DNA from: CALOCN01 sp942491735 | GTDB taxonomy: Bacteria > Eisenbacteria > RBG-16-71-46 > JABDJR01 | NCBI GenBank assembly: GCA_942491735.1 | Contig: CALOCN010000014.1 | Coordinates: 558,001-622,000 of the forward strand | Length of the DNA stretch: 64,000 bases | Direction: 5' to 3' | Shown here: piece by piece, positions 17,397 to 25,856 of the stretch | How the letters are laid out: each line of letters begins with the position of its first letter | Position numbering within the stretch: the first letter of the stretch is position 1 | Translations under genes and position numbers: made by a program | Notes under the pieces: generated by a model | Told to the model about the DNA's origin: nothing | The model's database searches: none | Seen by the model: the letters and a program-made list of their open reading frames with translations, nothing else

Positions 17397-17729
17397 AAGA
17401 CTACGCCCAGCACATCCTCCGCTTGCCCTCTACGACAGCGGCCGTCCGAACCAGACGCGCGGGGTGAGCTGGGCTCCGCGCGACGGGGTTCTTCGACCAG
17501 GTCCAGATGCTACGCGGTCACAAGTCTGGGTTCTTCAACCCTGCACCGATCCTCAAGCGACTGACCCGGCGTTGGGACGCGGTGTATCCCCAGCTGCGCG
17601 GTCAGCAGATCCGCGCCATGACCACCGGCTTCCAGTCAGGACGGACTGAAGCGTTCACCCAGGGGCACCCCGGATTCCCTCGGTGTGTGTTGGCGTCCGC
17701 CGCGGTGTGGCCGTGTCTGGGGCCGTCCC
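17397..17729. other. Degenerate intergenic sequence before the transposase remnant
   Basis: No intact gene. Short open stretches (for example a frame encoding GHKSGFFNPAPILKRLTRRW near 17517) look like decayed coding sequence, possibly more of the same insertion element, but I could not match them to a family. Confidence 0.4.
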
Positions 17730-17970
17730 GCTGAAAGGTTGGAGGAGAACATTCCCCAGGGGCTGACGGTGCTGGATCCGGAACTCAACCTGGCCCCCAT
17801 CGAGCGGAAGCGCTTGAGGACAAACCAACGGCCTGGAGCGGTTGAATCGAGAGCTGAAGCGAAGGACCCGGGTTGCCACCCTGTTCCCCAATGAGGAGTC
17901 CCTGCTACGACTCGTGAGCGCGCTCCTCATGGAGGTCAGCGAGGAGTGGGAATCGGGAAAGTCTTTGTAG
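17730..17970 (+). pseudogene. C-terminal remnant of an IS256-family (mutator-type) transposase
   Basis: Two frames encode the C-terminal end of an IS256-type transposase. The first, from 17730, reads LEENIPQGLTVLD to RKRLRT; the second, 17824-17970, reads TNGLERLNRELKRRTRVA, then LFPNEESLLRLVSALLMEVS and EEWESGK and ends at a TAG. These are the conserved last about 80 residues of the family. A one-base frame change near 17820 and the absence of the DDE catalytic core show that it is inactive. No terminal inverted repeats were recognised. It marks a former insertion at the border of the accessory genes at 18-19.4 kb. Confidence 0.85.
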
Positions 17971-18054
17971 CCCTGGTTGGGTTTTGGAGAGTCCAGAACT
18001 GAGTATGGCTGAATGCTATCATCATAATCCAGTTCTCTAGACAGGAGGTTGGTG

Positions 18055-18756
18055 GTGCGAATTGTCCTGAGGCGCGTGCTATTCATGCCTCACATTGTCA
18101 TCAATGCTTGCTTGATACATCTTGTCATGAACGCATTCTTGGTGCAGGGGACTGCTATTGCCGGTTCGCAAGATGAGGCAGTGATCGCACTCGCTATGGT
18201 CCCAATTTCCAAGGGAGTGACTCCGCCGTGTGAAACCCTCGACGGCATAGGATGCTCGCTGTACGCGACGGGGCCAGATGTGGTTTTTGCTCAGCGCCGT
18301 GTCTATGTGGTCGTGGCAAGAGCGAATCCTGGTGCAGGAGTTTCAGGGCTTCAATTTGGCGTTGAGGTGTCTCCGACATTGTCCGTCGATGGTTGGTCTC
18401 TGTGCGCGGATGAACAGTTTCCTGTTGGTGGTTGGCCTCAGTCCGGCGGAGCGAACGTCATTGCCTGGGATTCCGATCTGAATTGCCAGTCAGACGAGGT
18501 CGGAACTGACGGCGTTCACGCCGTTGGAGGGTACTTCAGTCTGTATGCGTACGGCTCAGGGACCATGAGTATCACACCTGATTCAACTGGCAATGATCCT
18601 GTCTTGACTGTGCTGGACTGCGCCGGGGAGGCATCGGATATCCTGATTCCGGGCGGACGTGTTGGATTTGGCGAGGCGACAGGGTTCAATCCGTGCCTGG
18701 CAGAGGTGCCCGTAGAGCGGAGCACGTGGGGACGGATCAAGTCCGGCTGGGAGTAA
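18055..18756 (+). CDS. Secreted protein of unknown function with C-terminal STWGRIK motif
   Basis: 233 residues. A signal peptide covers about residues 1-38 (hydrophobic VINACLIHLVMNAFLVQGTAIA). The mature part has cysteine pairs (PPCETLDGIGCSLY; WSLCADEQF; LNCQSD; LDCAGEAS) suggesting an exported disulfide-bonded domain, perhaps cohesin- or Ig-like (VVARANPGAGVSGLQFGVEV). The last residues are VERSTWGRIKSGWE; STWGRIK recurs right after the signal peptide of the protein at 1-579. Start: AGGAGG at 18043-18048 favours the GTG at 18055; GTG 18052 or TTG 18049 are possible but too close. Base composition is visibly poorer in GC than the neighbours and codon use includes many A/T-ending codons, as expected for transferred DNA next to the transposase remnant. 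I do not recognise the family. Confidence 0.72.
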   Translation: MRIVLRRVLFMPHIVINACLIHLVMNAFLVQGTAIAGSQDEAVIALAMVPISKGVTPPCETLDGIGCSLYATGPDVVFAQRRVYVVVARANPGAGVSGLQFGVEVSPTLSVDGWSLCADEQFPVGGWPQSGGANVIAWDSDLNCQSDEVGTDGVHAVGGYFSLYAYGSGTMSITPDSTGNDPVLTVLDCAGEASDILIPGGRVGFGEATGFNPCLAEVPVERSTWGRIKSGWE

Positions 18757-18992
18757 CTCTTGGGTTCAGCCGATAGTGGGTAGGCGGCTGTGGGGAAAGG
18801 CGCTGCGGCCCCTTGGCCGTCACAAGGGATGCTCACGACCAGTCATGAGCCTTCTATTGAGTTCTACTCAGGAGGCGATTGGGCTAATCTGGTATTGACG
18901 TGGGCCAAGACAGCGGAGTCACAATGCGAGGAGTGGAACCGATTCGAGATCACCGGCCGCGGGCGTCGCCTAGGTTCAAGGGGAGGTGCGTG

Positions 18993-19388
18993 ATGGTGGG
19001 GCTCCTGGTGTGTGGAGCCTCGGGGGTGTTGGGTTGTGGGAACGAACCCACCGATGGTGAGAGTTTCGCGTTTCTCCAGGGTACGGTGCGAGGGTTCTCC
19101 GACTATCACGTCCTTCCTGGAGTGACTATTACTGATGCCGGGATGATGCTCAGTGAGACGGATTCCTTGGGGAGATACTTCTTTCAGTTTGGCGTGGGTA
19201 AGCTGCCCTCCAGGGAGATCTGTTTCGACAAGGAAGGCTTTGAGACGCGTTGTCTCACTCCCATGGATGAGGCGATAGTCGATGATCCGATCTTCCCAAC
19301 AGTGTACCGGATCGATGTAGTCTACTCCCCGAGGGTGCCTCTGAGCAGGGATCTGCTACCGGGCATCAATGACAGTTCTCAGGCTTGA
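18993..19388 (+). CDS. Small lipoprotein with a carboxypeptidase-regulatory-like domain
   Basis: 131 residues. Lipoprotein signal peptide with lipobox SGVLGC and predicted lipidated Cys at about residue 18. The mature part, FLQGTVRGFSDYHVLPGVTITDAG followed by SETDSLGRYFFQF and SREICFDKEGFETRC, matches the shape of a carboxypeptidase regulatory-like (CNA-B-type) beta-sandwich: insertion of a value, a turn with DSxGxYxF, and a closing strand. GGGAGG precedes the ATG at 18993. The final 20 nt overlap the next gene's proposed start. Its 236-nt upstream gap after the previous gene shows no certain promoter. It shares the lower-GC character of this patch. Function is unknown; such domains usually serve as surface stalks or folding modules. 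Confidence 0.68.
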   Translation: MVGLLVCGASGVLGCGNEPTDGESFAFLQGTVRGFSDYHVLPGVTITDAGMMLSETDSLGRYFFQFGVGKLPSREICFDKEGFETRCLTPMDEAIVDDPIFPTVYRIDVVYSPRVPLSRDLLPGINDSSQA

Positions 19389-20307
19389 CGATCCGCCCGA
19401 TGCCCACCTTCAACCCCAATTCGTGATCCGCCAACGGGACTTCATCACCCCCGCTCCCATGACCTCGGGTGTGACGCGCGGTCGCCCGAGACCCGCGTGG
19501 CTGCGCGCCCGTGGTCTGGCCGGCCCACCGGCACGGGTCACCCTCGCCAAGGATCGCTCGGTCTGGGAGCGACGGGACACCTACAAGACGGACACCTGGG
19601 CCGCGACCGGGCTCTACGCCTGCGGGGCGCGGTTCATGGTCTGCAAGTTCCACCGCGCCCAACCGCTGCTGGGACTTCCCACCACCTGGCTTGGACGTTG
19701 GGTGGCTCGCCGCGAGGCCACGGCGTTGCGGATGCTCGCGGACGTGGAGGGAATCCCCCGGGACCTGGGGCCGGTGGAGGTGGAGGGCCGGGTGGATCCC
19801 ACCGTCCTGGCCCGCGAGTTCATGGACGGCATGCCGCTCCCCCGCGGCTATCGTCCCGACGACGACTTCTTCCCTCGGCTCACCGCGATGCTCGATGTCC
19901 TGCACGATCGGGGTATGGCCTACGCGGACCTCACCAAACGGGACAACATCATTGTCACCCCCTCGGGGCGCCCGTGTCTGATCGACTTCCAGATCCACGT
20001 CCGTTTTCCCCAGCACGGGTTTGCCGCCTGGGTGACCGGGCCGTTGCGGCGCTCCATGTTCCGTACCGATCGCTTTCATCTGCACAAGCACGTGGCGCGC
20101 CACCGCCGCGATCTTCTCACCGAGGAGCAGGCGACCCTGGAGCGGCAACGCCCCTGGCTCAATCGCTGGTGGCGGCGGCTGGTCACCCGCCCCTTTCAGG
20201 GCCTGCGTCGCGGTCTTCTGGTCCGTTTGGGAGTGCGCCGCCCCGGCGGGGACGCGCGGACCGAACACGAACCCATGCATGCGCTGCGGGACACCGAACC
20301 GGACTAG
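19369..20307 (+). CDS. Protein-kinase-fold protein (RIO/lipopolysaccharide-kinase-like)
   Basis: 312 residues with a kinase-like fold. Candidate ATP-anchoring lysine lies in RFMVCKFHRAQ (about residue 92), followed by RREATALRMLADV as the alpha-C helix. The catalytic loop is MAYADLTKRDNIIV (Asp187, Asn193) and the metal-binding motif is LIDFQIH (Asp206) with Gln in place of Gly of DFG. Between Asp and Asn there is one residue more than in ordinary kinases. The basic C-terminal part (HKHVARHRRDLL, RRLVTRPFQGLRRG) suggests membrane or polyanion contact, as in sugar or LPS kinases. Start ATG 19369 lacks a ribosome site and overlaps the upstream lipoprotein; an ATG at 19459 is the alternative. 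It precedes a bona fide Ser/Thr kinase gene. Confidence 0.72.
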   Translation: MTVLRLDDPPDAHLQPQFVIRQRDFITPAPMTSGVTRGRPRPAWLRARGLAGPPARVTLAKDRSVWERRDTYKTDTWAATGLYACGARFMVCKFHRAQPLLGLPTTWLGRWVARREATALRMLADVEGIPRDLGPVEVEGRVDPTVLAREFMDGMPLPRGYRPDDDFFPRLTAMLDVLHDRGMAYADLTKRDNIIVTPSGRPCLIDFQIHVRFPQHGFAAWVTGPLRRSMFRTDRFHLHKHVARHRRDLLTEEQATLERQRPWLNRWWRRLVTRPFQGLRRGLLVRLGVRRPGGDARTEHEPMHALRDTEPD

Positions 20308-20348
20308 CTTTCCTCCCGACGGCCATGGATCCCCGGGATCCGTGCGGG

Positions 20349-20354
20349 TAGACT
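20349..20354 (+). promoter_or_regulatory. Candidate -10 box (TAGACT), leaderless promoter of the Ser/Thr kinase gene
   Basis: TAGACT ends 7 nt before the ATG at 20362. A perfect GGATCCC/GGGATCC inverted repeat with a one-base centre (20327-20341) lies just upstream and could be an operator. Confidence 0.45.
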
Positions 20355-20361
20355 GCACCCC

Positions 20362-22488
20362 ATGAAAGCCCTCCTGTCCCACCCCGCGGCGCGCCTTCTG
20401 TTGGGGGCGTTGGTTCTCCTGATCATCGGGGTATGGGGCCAGGATGCGGTGTCCGACCGGATCCAGGAGCGGCTCTCCAGCGACCTGCAGGCCCTGCTGC
20501 GGGCGGACGTGACCGCCCTCGAGCTGTGGATGACCGATCAACTCACCGTGATCGAGGTCATTGCCGCTCACGAGCCCAGCGCGACCATCTTCCGGGATCT
20601 GGTAGCCGGCGCGCACCGAAGCGCAACCCCGCAGGAACTGGCCGAGGCCCCGGCGTTGGCGACCCTGCGCGAGCGGTTCGAATCCCTGGTGCGGGCGTTC
20701 GGCTACCTGGACCTTCTCGTCTTCACCCCGGAGGGTCGGGTGGTGGGGGCGCTGACCGATGCCCCCATGGGGCTCTCCGACCCCGCCCTGCGAACACCCG
20801 CCTTCGCGAAGGCGGCGGCCGGAGCCCGCGTGCTTTCCCGTCCCTTCCCGGCCGCGGTTCCGCTTCCCGACAGCGCGGGGGTCCTGCGCCCGGGCCGACC
20901 CACCCTGTTCACCTTCGCCCCGGTGCGGGACGCGGCGGGAGCGATCACCGCGGTCATCGGATTTCGCATTGATCCTGAAGAACAGTTCACCCTCATTCTC
21001 AACGTGGCCCGGTCCGGGGAAACCGGCGAGACCTACGCGTTCGACCGGGAGGGCTTGCTGCTCTCCCACAGCCGGTTCGACGGCCAGTTGCGGGAAATCG
21101 GCCTGCTTCCCGACGCTCCGGAAAGCGAAGCCATCCTCAACATCTCGGTACGGGATCCCGGCGGCGACATGACCCGCGGCTTCGTGCCGCGGGTGCCCCG
21201 CCATGAGCAACCGCTGACCCGGATGGCCGCGGCCGCGGTCACCGGAGGATCCGGCGTGGACACCCAGGGGTATCGTGACTATCGCGGGGTGCCGGTGATC
21301 GGGGCCTGGTCCTGGTTCCCGGAGCAGGGGTTCGGGGTGGCCACCGAGGTCGATGTCGCCGAGGGCTACCGTGGCCTGCGTTTTCTCCAGCGCATCTTCT
21401 GGGTCCTGTTCGGGTTGCTGGTGCTCAGCGCGGTCGGTTTCGGCGCCTCGACCCTGGTCATCGACCGGCTCCAGGATCGGGTCTCCGAGGCGGTGCGCCT
21501 CGGTCAGTACACCCTGGAGAAGAAGATCGGGGAGGGCGGGATGGGCAAGGTGTACCGGGCGCGACACGCGTTGCTGCGTCGCCCCACCGCGATCAAGATC
21601 CTCGACGTGGACCGGGCCACGGAGAAGGCGGTGGCTCGGTTCGAGCGGGAGGTCCAGATGACCAGCCAGCTCACCCATCCCAACACCATCGCCATCTACG
21701 ATTTCGGCCGCACTCCGGACGGGGTGTTCTACTACGCGATGGAGTACCTGGCCGGGCTTAATCTGTCGCAACTGGTGCGCCAGTTCGGGCCGCTTCCATC
21801 CGGGCGGGTGGTGCACATCCTGTCCCAGGCGGCCGGGTCGCTGAACGAGGCGCACCGCATGGGGTTGATCCACCGGGACATCAAGCCGGGCAACATCATC
21901 CTCACCGAACGGGGCGCGGTGTTCGACGTGGTCAAGGTGCTCGACTTCGGTCTGGTCAAGGACATCGAGCGGCGCGAGGACGTGACCCTCACCGCCAAGC
22001 ACAGCGTGACCGGAACTCCCCACTACGTGGCCCCGGAGAACATCACCGACGCCAAGTCGGCGGACGGGCGGAGTGACCTCTATTCCCTGGGGGCGGTGGG
22101 GTTCTTCCTGCTCACCGGACGGCACCTGTTCGAGGGGGAAACGGCCATGGAACTCCTCATGCACCATGTGCAGACCCAACCGACGGCCCCCTCGACGTTC
22201 GCGGAGACCCCGGTCGACCCGAAGCTCGAGGCGCTCATCATGCAGCTCCTTTCCAAGAAGCCGGAGGACCGTCCGGCCGACGCCGCGGTGCTCGGCGAGG
22301 CGCTGGCCGCCCTGGAGTGCGGTCGGGACTGGGACGGCGAGAAGGCGGCAGCGTGGTGGCGTGCCCACATGGAGTTCGATCCGGTGTCCGGAACCCTCTC
22401 CCGGCCCACCACGCCGGAGACCCAGACCGCGCCGGGAGTCACCGCCCTGGACATCGATCTGGGAAAGCGCTCACGGGGCAAGGCCTAG
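20362..22488 (+). CDS. Transmembrane Ser/Thr protein kinase with N-terminal extracytoplasmic sensor
   Basis: 708 residues, unusual orientation for a bacterial Hanks-type kinase because the sensor precedes the kinase. One membrane helix near residues 10-25, then about 310 extracytoplasmic residues resembling a double Cache ligand-binding domain (LDLLVFTPEGRVVGAL, then TGETYAFDREGLLLSHS and GVPVIGAWSWFPEQGFGVATEV). A second helix spans about 346-368. The kinase domain (about 382-650) has the glycine loop GEGGMGKVYRA, Lys412 in AIKIL, catalytic Asp506 in HRDIKPGN, Asp528 of DFG and GTPHYVAPE. Active-site residues are complete. A 50-residue tail follows. A -10 box 7 nt before the ATG indicates a leaderless transcript. 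The antiporter gene begins 1 nt after its stop, suggesting that both respond to the same signal. Confidence 0.92.
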   Translation: MKALLSHPAARLLLGALVLLIIGVWGQDAVSDRIQERLSSDLQALLRADVTALELWMTDQLTVIEVIAAHEPSATIFRDLVAGAHRSATPQELAEAPALATLRERFESLVRAFGYLDLLVFTPEGRVVGALTDAPMGLSDPALRTPAFAKAAAGARVLSRPFPAAVPLPDSAGVLRPGRPTLFTFAPVRDAAGAITAVIGFRIDPEEQFTLILNVARSGETGETYAFDREGLLLSHSRFDGQLREIGLLPDAPESEAILNISVRDPGGDMTRGFVPRVPRHEQPLTRMAAAAVTGGSGVDTQGYRDYRGVPVIGAWSWFPEQGFGVATEVDVAEGYRGLRFLQRIFWVLFGLLVLSAVGFGASTLVIDRLQDRVSEAVRLGQYTLEKKIGEGGMGKVYRARHALLRRPTAIKILDVDRATEKAVARFEREVQMTSQLTHPNTIAIYDFGRTPDGVFYYAMEYLAGLNLSQLVRQFGPLPSGRVVHILSQAAGSLNEAHRMGLIHRDIKPGNIILTERGAVFDVVKVLDFGLVKDIERREDVTLTAKHSVTGTPHYVAPENITDAKSADGRSDLYSLGAVGFFLLTGRHLFEGETAMELLMHHVQTQPTAPSTFAETPVDPKLEALIMQLLSKKPEDRPADAAVLGEALAALECGRDWDGEKAAAWWRAHMEFDPVSGTLSRPTTPETQTAPGVTALDIDLGKRSRGKA

Positions 22489-22489
22489 C

Positions 22490-23755
22490 GTGGACGCCGC
22501 CCTGATCGTTGCCGTCGCCCTGGGCCTGCTGGGGTTCGGGTTGGTCTCGGGACGGCTGGAGCGGACCTCGATCAGCGCCCCCATGATCTTCACCGCGTTG
22601 GGCATCCTGATCGGAGCACGCGGTCTGGGGTTGGTGGGGGACGTGCAGTCCGAGTCGCTGCATCGTCTCGGGGAGATCACCCTGGTCCTCGTCCTGTTCA
22701 TCGATGCGGCGCGGATCGACCTGCGGCGCCTGGCCCGGGAACAGAACCTTCCGGTGCGCATGCTGGCGATTGGCCTGCCGTTGACCATCCTGCTCGGGGC
22801 GGTGCTGGCCCGGGGTATCTTTGCCGGGACCTCGTGGTGGGTGGCGCTGGCCCTGGCCACCATCCTCGCCCCCACCGACGCCGCGTTGGGCCAGTCGGTG
22901 GTGAGCAACCTCCGGGTCCCGGTGCGAATTCGTCAGACCCTGAACGTGGAGAGCGGGCTCAACGACGGCATCGCCTTGCCCATTCTGCTCATGTTCTTCG
23001 CGTTCGTGGTCCAGGGAGCCGGAAACGAAGCGGCCATCCACTGGGCCGGGGTGCTGGGGCGGCACCTGCTCCTGGGATCGGCGTTCGGTTTCGCGGTGGG
23101 GTGGATCGGCGGGCGCCTGGTCACCTTGGCCGCCAAGTCCGGGTGGATCAACGGGGCCTTCGAACGCATCTCCGCCCTCAGCCTCGCACTATTGGCGTGG
23201 GGCGGGGCCGAGGCCCTGGGAGCCAATGGGTTCGTGGCCGCCTTCTGGGCCGGAATCGCGGTGGGGAACTTCTCCCGCGCCATCTGCGCCTGTCTGTTCG
23301 AGTTCGCCGAAGCGGAGATCCAGCTCCTGACCGCCCTCGTGTTCATGGCCTTCGGCGCGGTCATGGTACCGGCCGCTCTTTCCGAACTCACCTGGCACTG
23401 CGTTCTCTACGCCGTGCTGAGCCTGACCGTGATCCGCATGGTTCCGATGGCGTTGAGCCTCGTTGGCGCCCATCTCCTGCCCCGCTCGATCCTGTTCCTG
23501 GCCTGGTTCGGGCCGCGGGGGATCGCCTCGATTCTCTACGTCTATCTCGCTCTCGAACACGACAACCCCGGGTTCGAGTTCATGTTCGGGGTGGTGACCT
23601 TCACCGTGCTCCTCAGCGTGTTCCTCCACGGGATGACCGCGTATCCTGCCTCGGTGCGATACGGCAAGTGGATCGAGGAGCACGAGCGGGGACACGCCGA
23701 ACGGAAACAGGTACCGGAGATGCCGCTACGGGTACCGCGCCGGCACTCCGGTTAG
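22490..23755 (+). CDS. CPA1-family Na+/H+ or K+/H+ antiporter
   Basis: 421 residues with about 12 hydrophobic helices, typical of NhaP/NHE-type cation-proton antiporters. Characteristic motifs are LATILAPTDAALGQSVV, the helix that carries the conserved Thr-Asp, and NVESGLNDGIALP, the ESGxND motif with the ion-binding Asn-Asp. Start is the GTG at 22490, one base after the kinase stop (TAGCGTG); the frame is open upstream only as a shadow of the kinase gene. GGGGCAAGG upstream can serve as ribosome site. The tail after the last helix is short (about 35 residues: EEHERGHAERKQVPE), with no regulatory RCK domain. Ion selectivity cannot be read from sequence. It converges with the HEAT-repeat gene at 23757. 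Confidence 0.92.
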   Translation: MDAALIVAVALGLLGFGLVSGRLERTSISAPMIFTALGILIGARGLGLVGDVQSESLHRLGEITLVLVLFIDAARIDLRRLAREQNLPVRMLAIGLPLTILLGAVLARGIFAGTSWWVALALATILAPTDAALGQSVVSNLRVPVRIRQTLNVESGLNDGIALPILLMFFAFVVQGAGNEAAIHWAGVLGRHLLLGSAFGFAVGWIGGRLVTLAAKSGWINGAFERISALSLALLAWGGAEALGANGFVAAFWAGIAVGNFSRAICACLFEFAEAEIQLLTALVFMAFGAVMVPAALSELTWHCVLYAVLSLTVIRMVPMALSLVGAHLLPRSILFLAWFGPRGIASILYVYLALEHDNPGFEFMFGVVTFTVLLSVFLHGMTAYPASVRYGKWIEEHERGHAERKQVPEMPLRVPRRHSG

Positions 23756-23756
23756 G

Positions 23757-24515
23757 CTACCGGGCGAGCAGGATCTCCTCGAAGAGAGCCAGCACGCGTG
23801 GATCGTCGACCTGCCCCAGCCAGAACAACGCGGACTTGCGCAGCTCGGCGCTCTCGTGGGTCCGGGCCACCCGCATGAGGCTGGCCACGGCCTGGTCCTC
23901 GGGGCGTTGGGAGAGGGCGAACACCACGGACTTCTTGAGTTCCAGTTCCCCCTCGTCCTCGATGATCTCCTCCAGACCCCGGGTCGCCTCTTCCGCCGCG
24001 GCCTGCCCCACCCAGAACACCGCCTGCTCCCGCACCCTCTCCGGCCGATGCCGGTCCCGGGCGATGAGAAGGAGCTCGCTCCAGACCTCGACGTCCCGCC
24101 CGATCGTGGCCGGGAAGATGGCCTCCTCGGCGACATGGGCGTCCCCCGTCCGCACCAGATCCAGGAGGAACGCGGTGGCGAGCGCGGGTGTCACCTCTCC
24201 CAGATCCACATCCCCGCGACCCGGTCGCCACCGCCCTCCAACCCGCGCCTCCAGATCCAGCACCTCCCCGTCGTCCACCTCGAGCAACACCCGCACCGGT
24301 CCTTCCTCGCAGTCGCAGTCGTCCCAGTATCCCTCCCCCTGGTCGCGGAAGATGATGCTGCGGCCGTCACCGTAGATGCCTTCCTTGGCTTCGAACTGGA
24401 AGCGAATGGTCCCGTCGGGATGGTTGCGCACCGCGTCCTCGATCGGACCGGCCAGGGCGGGGGCGGCGCCGAGGCCGCACACGGTCAGCAGGGCAAGCAG
24501 GGGTCTGGTGTTCAT
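23757..24515 (-). CDS. Exported HEAT-repeat protein (shorter paralogue)
   Basis: 252 residues. Signal peptide at residues 1-22 (LLALLTVCGLGAAPALA). Residues about 23-125 form a non-repeat domain with a cysteine pair (DDCDCEEGPVRVLLEV). The C-terminal half contains three HEAT-like units with conserved cores QAVFWVGQ, SVVFALSQ and SALFWLGQ about 30-35 residues apart, the same alternation as in the neighbouring paralogue. Its ATG overlaps the stop of that paralogue (ATGA), so both are translated together at the end of the sigma factor operon. A protein-binding scaffold in the periplasm is the likely role; no catalytic motif is seen. Confidence 0.85.
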   Translation of the reverse strand: MNTRPLLALLTVCGLGAAPALAGPIEDAVRNHPDGTIRFQFEAKEGIYGDGRSIIFRDQGEGYWDDCDCEEGPVRVLLEVDDGEVLDLEARVGGRWRPGRGDVDLGEVTPALATAFLLDLVRTGDAHVAEEAIFPATIGRDVEVWSELLLIARDRHRPERVREQAVFWVGQAAAEEATRGLEEIIEDEGELELKKSVVFALSQRPEDQAVASLMRVARTHESAELRKSALFWLGQVDDPRVLALFEEILLAR

Positions 24516-25837
24516 CGGCTCAGCAGCTCCTCGAGATAGTCCACCGCGCGCGGGTTGTCGCTCTGACCCAGCCAGAACACGGCGTTGGTCCGCAGTTCGG
24601 TGTCGGTTTCCCGCTTGGCGATGTCGACCAGCGTCTCGATAGCCTTGTCGTCGTCGCGCTGGGAGAGGACGAAGATCACCTGGCCGCGCATCTCCGTGTC
24701 CTCGACGCCCCAGTAGAAGTCGATCAGGTGGCCGATTTCAAGTTGGTTCCCCTGACCCGCCCAGAACAAGGCGTTCTTGCGCAGGTCGATCGACTCCCGC
24801 TCGTTGAGCGCCAGGTCGACCAGCCACTTCCCGCCGTCATCCGTGTTGAGTTGGGAGATGGCGAAGATGACCTTGTCCTTGAGCTCGTCGCTGTCCACGC
24901 TGCGGTAGAGTTCATCGAGGAACGTGACCGAGGCCCCCTCGCCGGTCTGGCCCAGCCAGAAGATGGCGTTGGCGCGGAGTTCCTCCGGTTGGGCCGGGTC
25001 CAGGGCCAGATCCTTCAGGGCCTTGTAGGCCCGTTCCCCACCGATCTGGCTCAGTGCGAACACGGCCTTTTCCAGGATGACCGGGTCGTCGCTGGTGGCC
25101 ATGATCTCCTCGATGGCGTCCAACGACTCCTCGCCGCCGAGCTGCGAGAGCCAGAACACCGCCTGGCCCCGCACCTCCTCATCCGGGTCGTTGCGCACCG
25201 CATCCAGGAGCAGCGGTGCTGCTTCCTCGGTGTCCTGTTGCGAGAGGATGAACACCGCCTGGGCACGGAGTTCCGCCGTTTCCGGGGAGCGATCGAGCAG
25301 GACCTTCCTGAGGATCGGCATGGCCCGGTCCGTGCGCATGTTCATGAGGGCCTGGAGTGCGGCCATCTTCAGATCCAGATCGGAGTCGGTTTCCGGGTCG
25401 GTGGCCTGCTCCAGGTCCCGCGCGCGTTCGTAGGACCGACGCGCCGCTTCTTCGCTTCCCAGTTCGGCCAGCGCGTTCTCCACCCGGGCCGACAGCGATT
25501 GGGCGTCGCGCCGGGCGGTCCGGGCATCCGGATACTGTTCCCGCTGCCGGTCCAACAGGGTGAGCGCCCGCTCGAGGTTGCGCTTGCCGCCCAGCCGATA
25601 CCGGGAGAACGCCTCCCAGTACACCGCGTCCCCCGCGACCTCGGACTCGGGGTAGTCCGCGGACACGGCGTGGAAGAGTCGCCGGGCGTCGTCGAAGTCG
25701 CTCTCGTTGAGCGCCTGGCGTCCGGTGCGGTACAGGGCGGCCGCCTCGTCCTCGTAGGCCTCGTCGGCCAGGACCGGAAGTGCGGTCAGGGGCAGCAGCA
25801 GGGTAATCAACAGCGCGAGCAACGGTCGTTTCGACAT
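24512..25837 (-). CDS. Exported HEAT-repeat protein with N-terminal TPR-like region
   Basis: 441 residues. Signal peptide (KRPLLALLITLLLPLTALPVLA). Residues about 25-150 look like tetratricopeptide-type helices (ALYRTGRQALNESDFDDARRLF, VYWEAFSRYRLGG). Residues about 180-441 hold eight HEAT-like repeats with cores FILSQ, FWLSQ, FALSQ, FWLGQ, FAISQ, FWAGQ, FVLSQ and FWLGQ: tryptophan appears in every second repeat without exception. Start: AGGAGG lies 6 nt before the ATG at 25837, so the frame's first GTG (25852) is not the start. The gene is 19 nt downstream of the putative anti-sigma gene and overlaps the second HEAT gene by ATGA. Confidence 0.88.
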   Translation of the reverse strand: MSKRPLLALLITLLLPLTALPVLADEAYEDEAAALYRTGRQALNESDFDDARRLFHAVSADYPESEVAGDAVYWEAFSRYRLGGKRNLERALTLLDRQREQYPDARTARRDAQSLSARVENALAELGSEEAARRSYERARDLEQATDPETDSDLDLKMAALQALMNMRTDRAMPILRKVLLDRSPETAELRAQAVFILSQQDTEEAAPLLLDAVRNDPDEEVRGQAVFWLSQLGGEESLDAIEEIMATSDDPVILEKAVFALSQIGGERAYKALKDLALDPAQPEELRANAIFWLGQTGEGASVTFLDELYRSVDSDELKDKVIFAISQLNTDDGGKWLVDLALNERESIDLRKNALFWAGQGNQLEIGHLIDFYWGVEDTEMRGQVIFVLSQRDDDKAIETLVDIAKRETDTELRTNAVFWLGQSDNPRAVDYLEELLSR

Positions 25838-25856
25838 CCTCATCCTCCTCACGGTT

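Noticed and set aside
20327..20341. GGATCCC/GGGATCC inverted repeat as vector cloning-site contamination
   Set aside because: Flanking sequence is genomic in style on both sides and the match does not extend beyond the repeat; coincidence or an operator is more likely.
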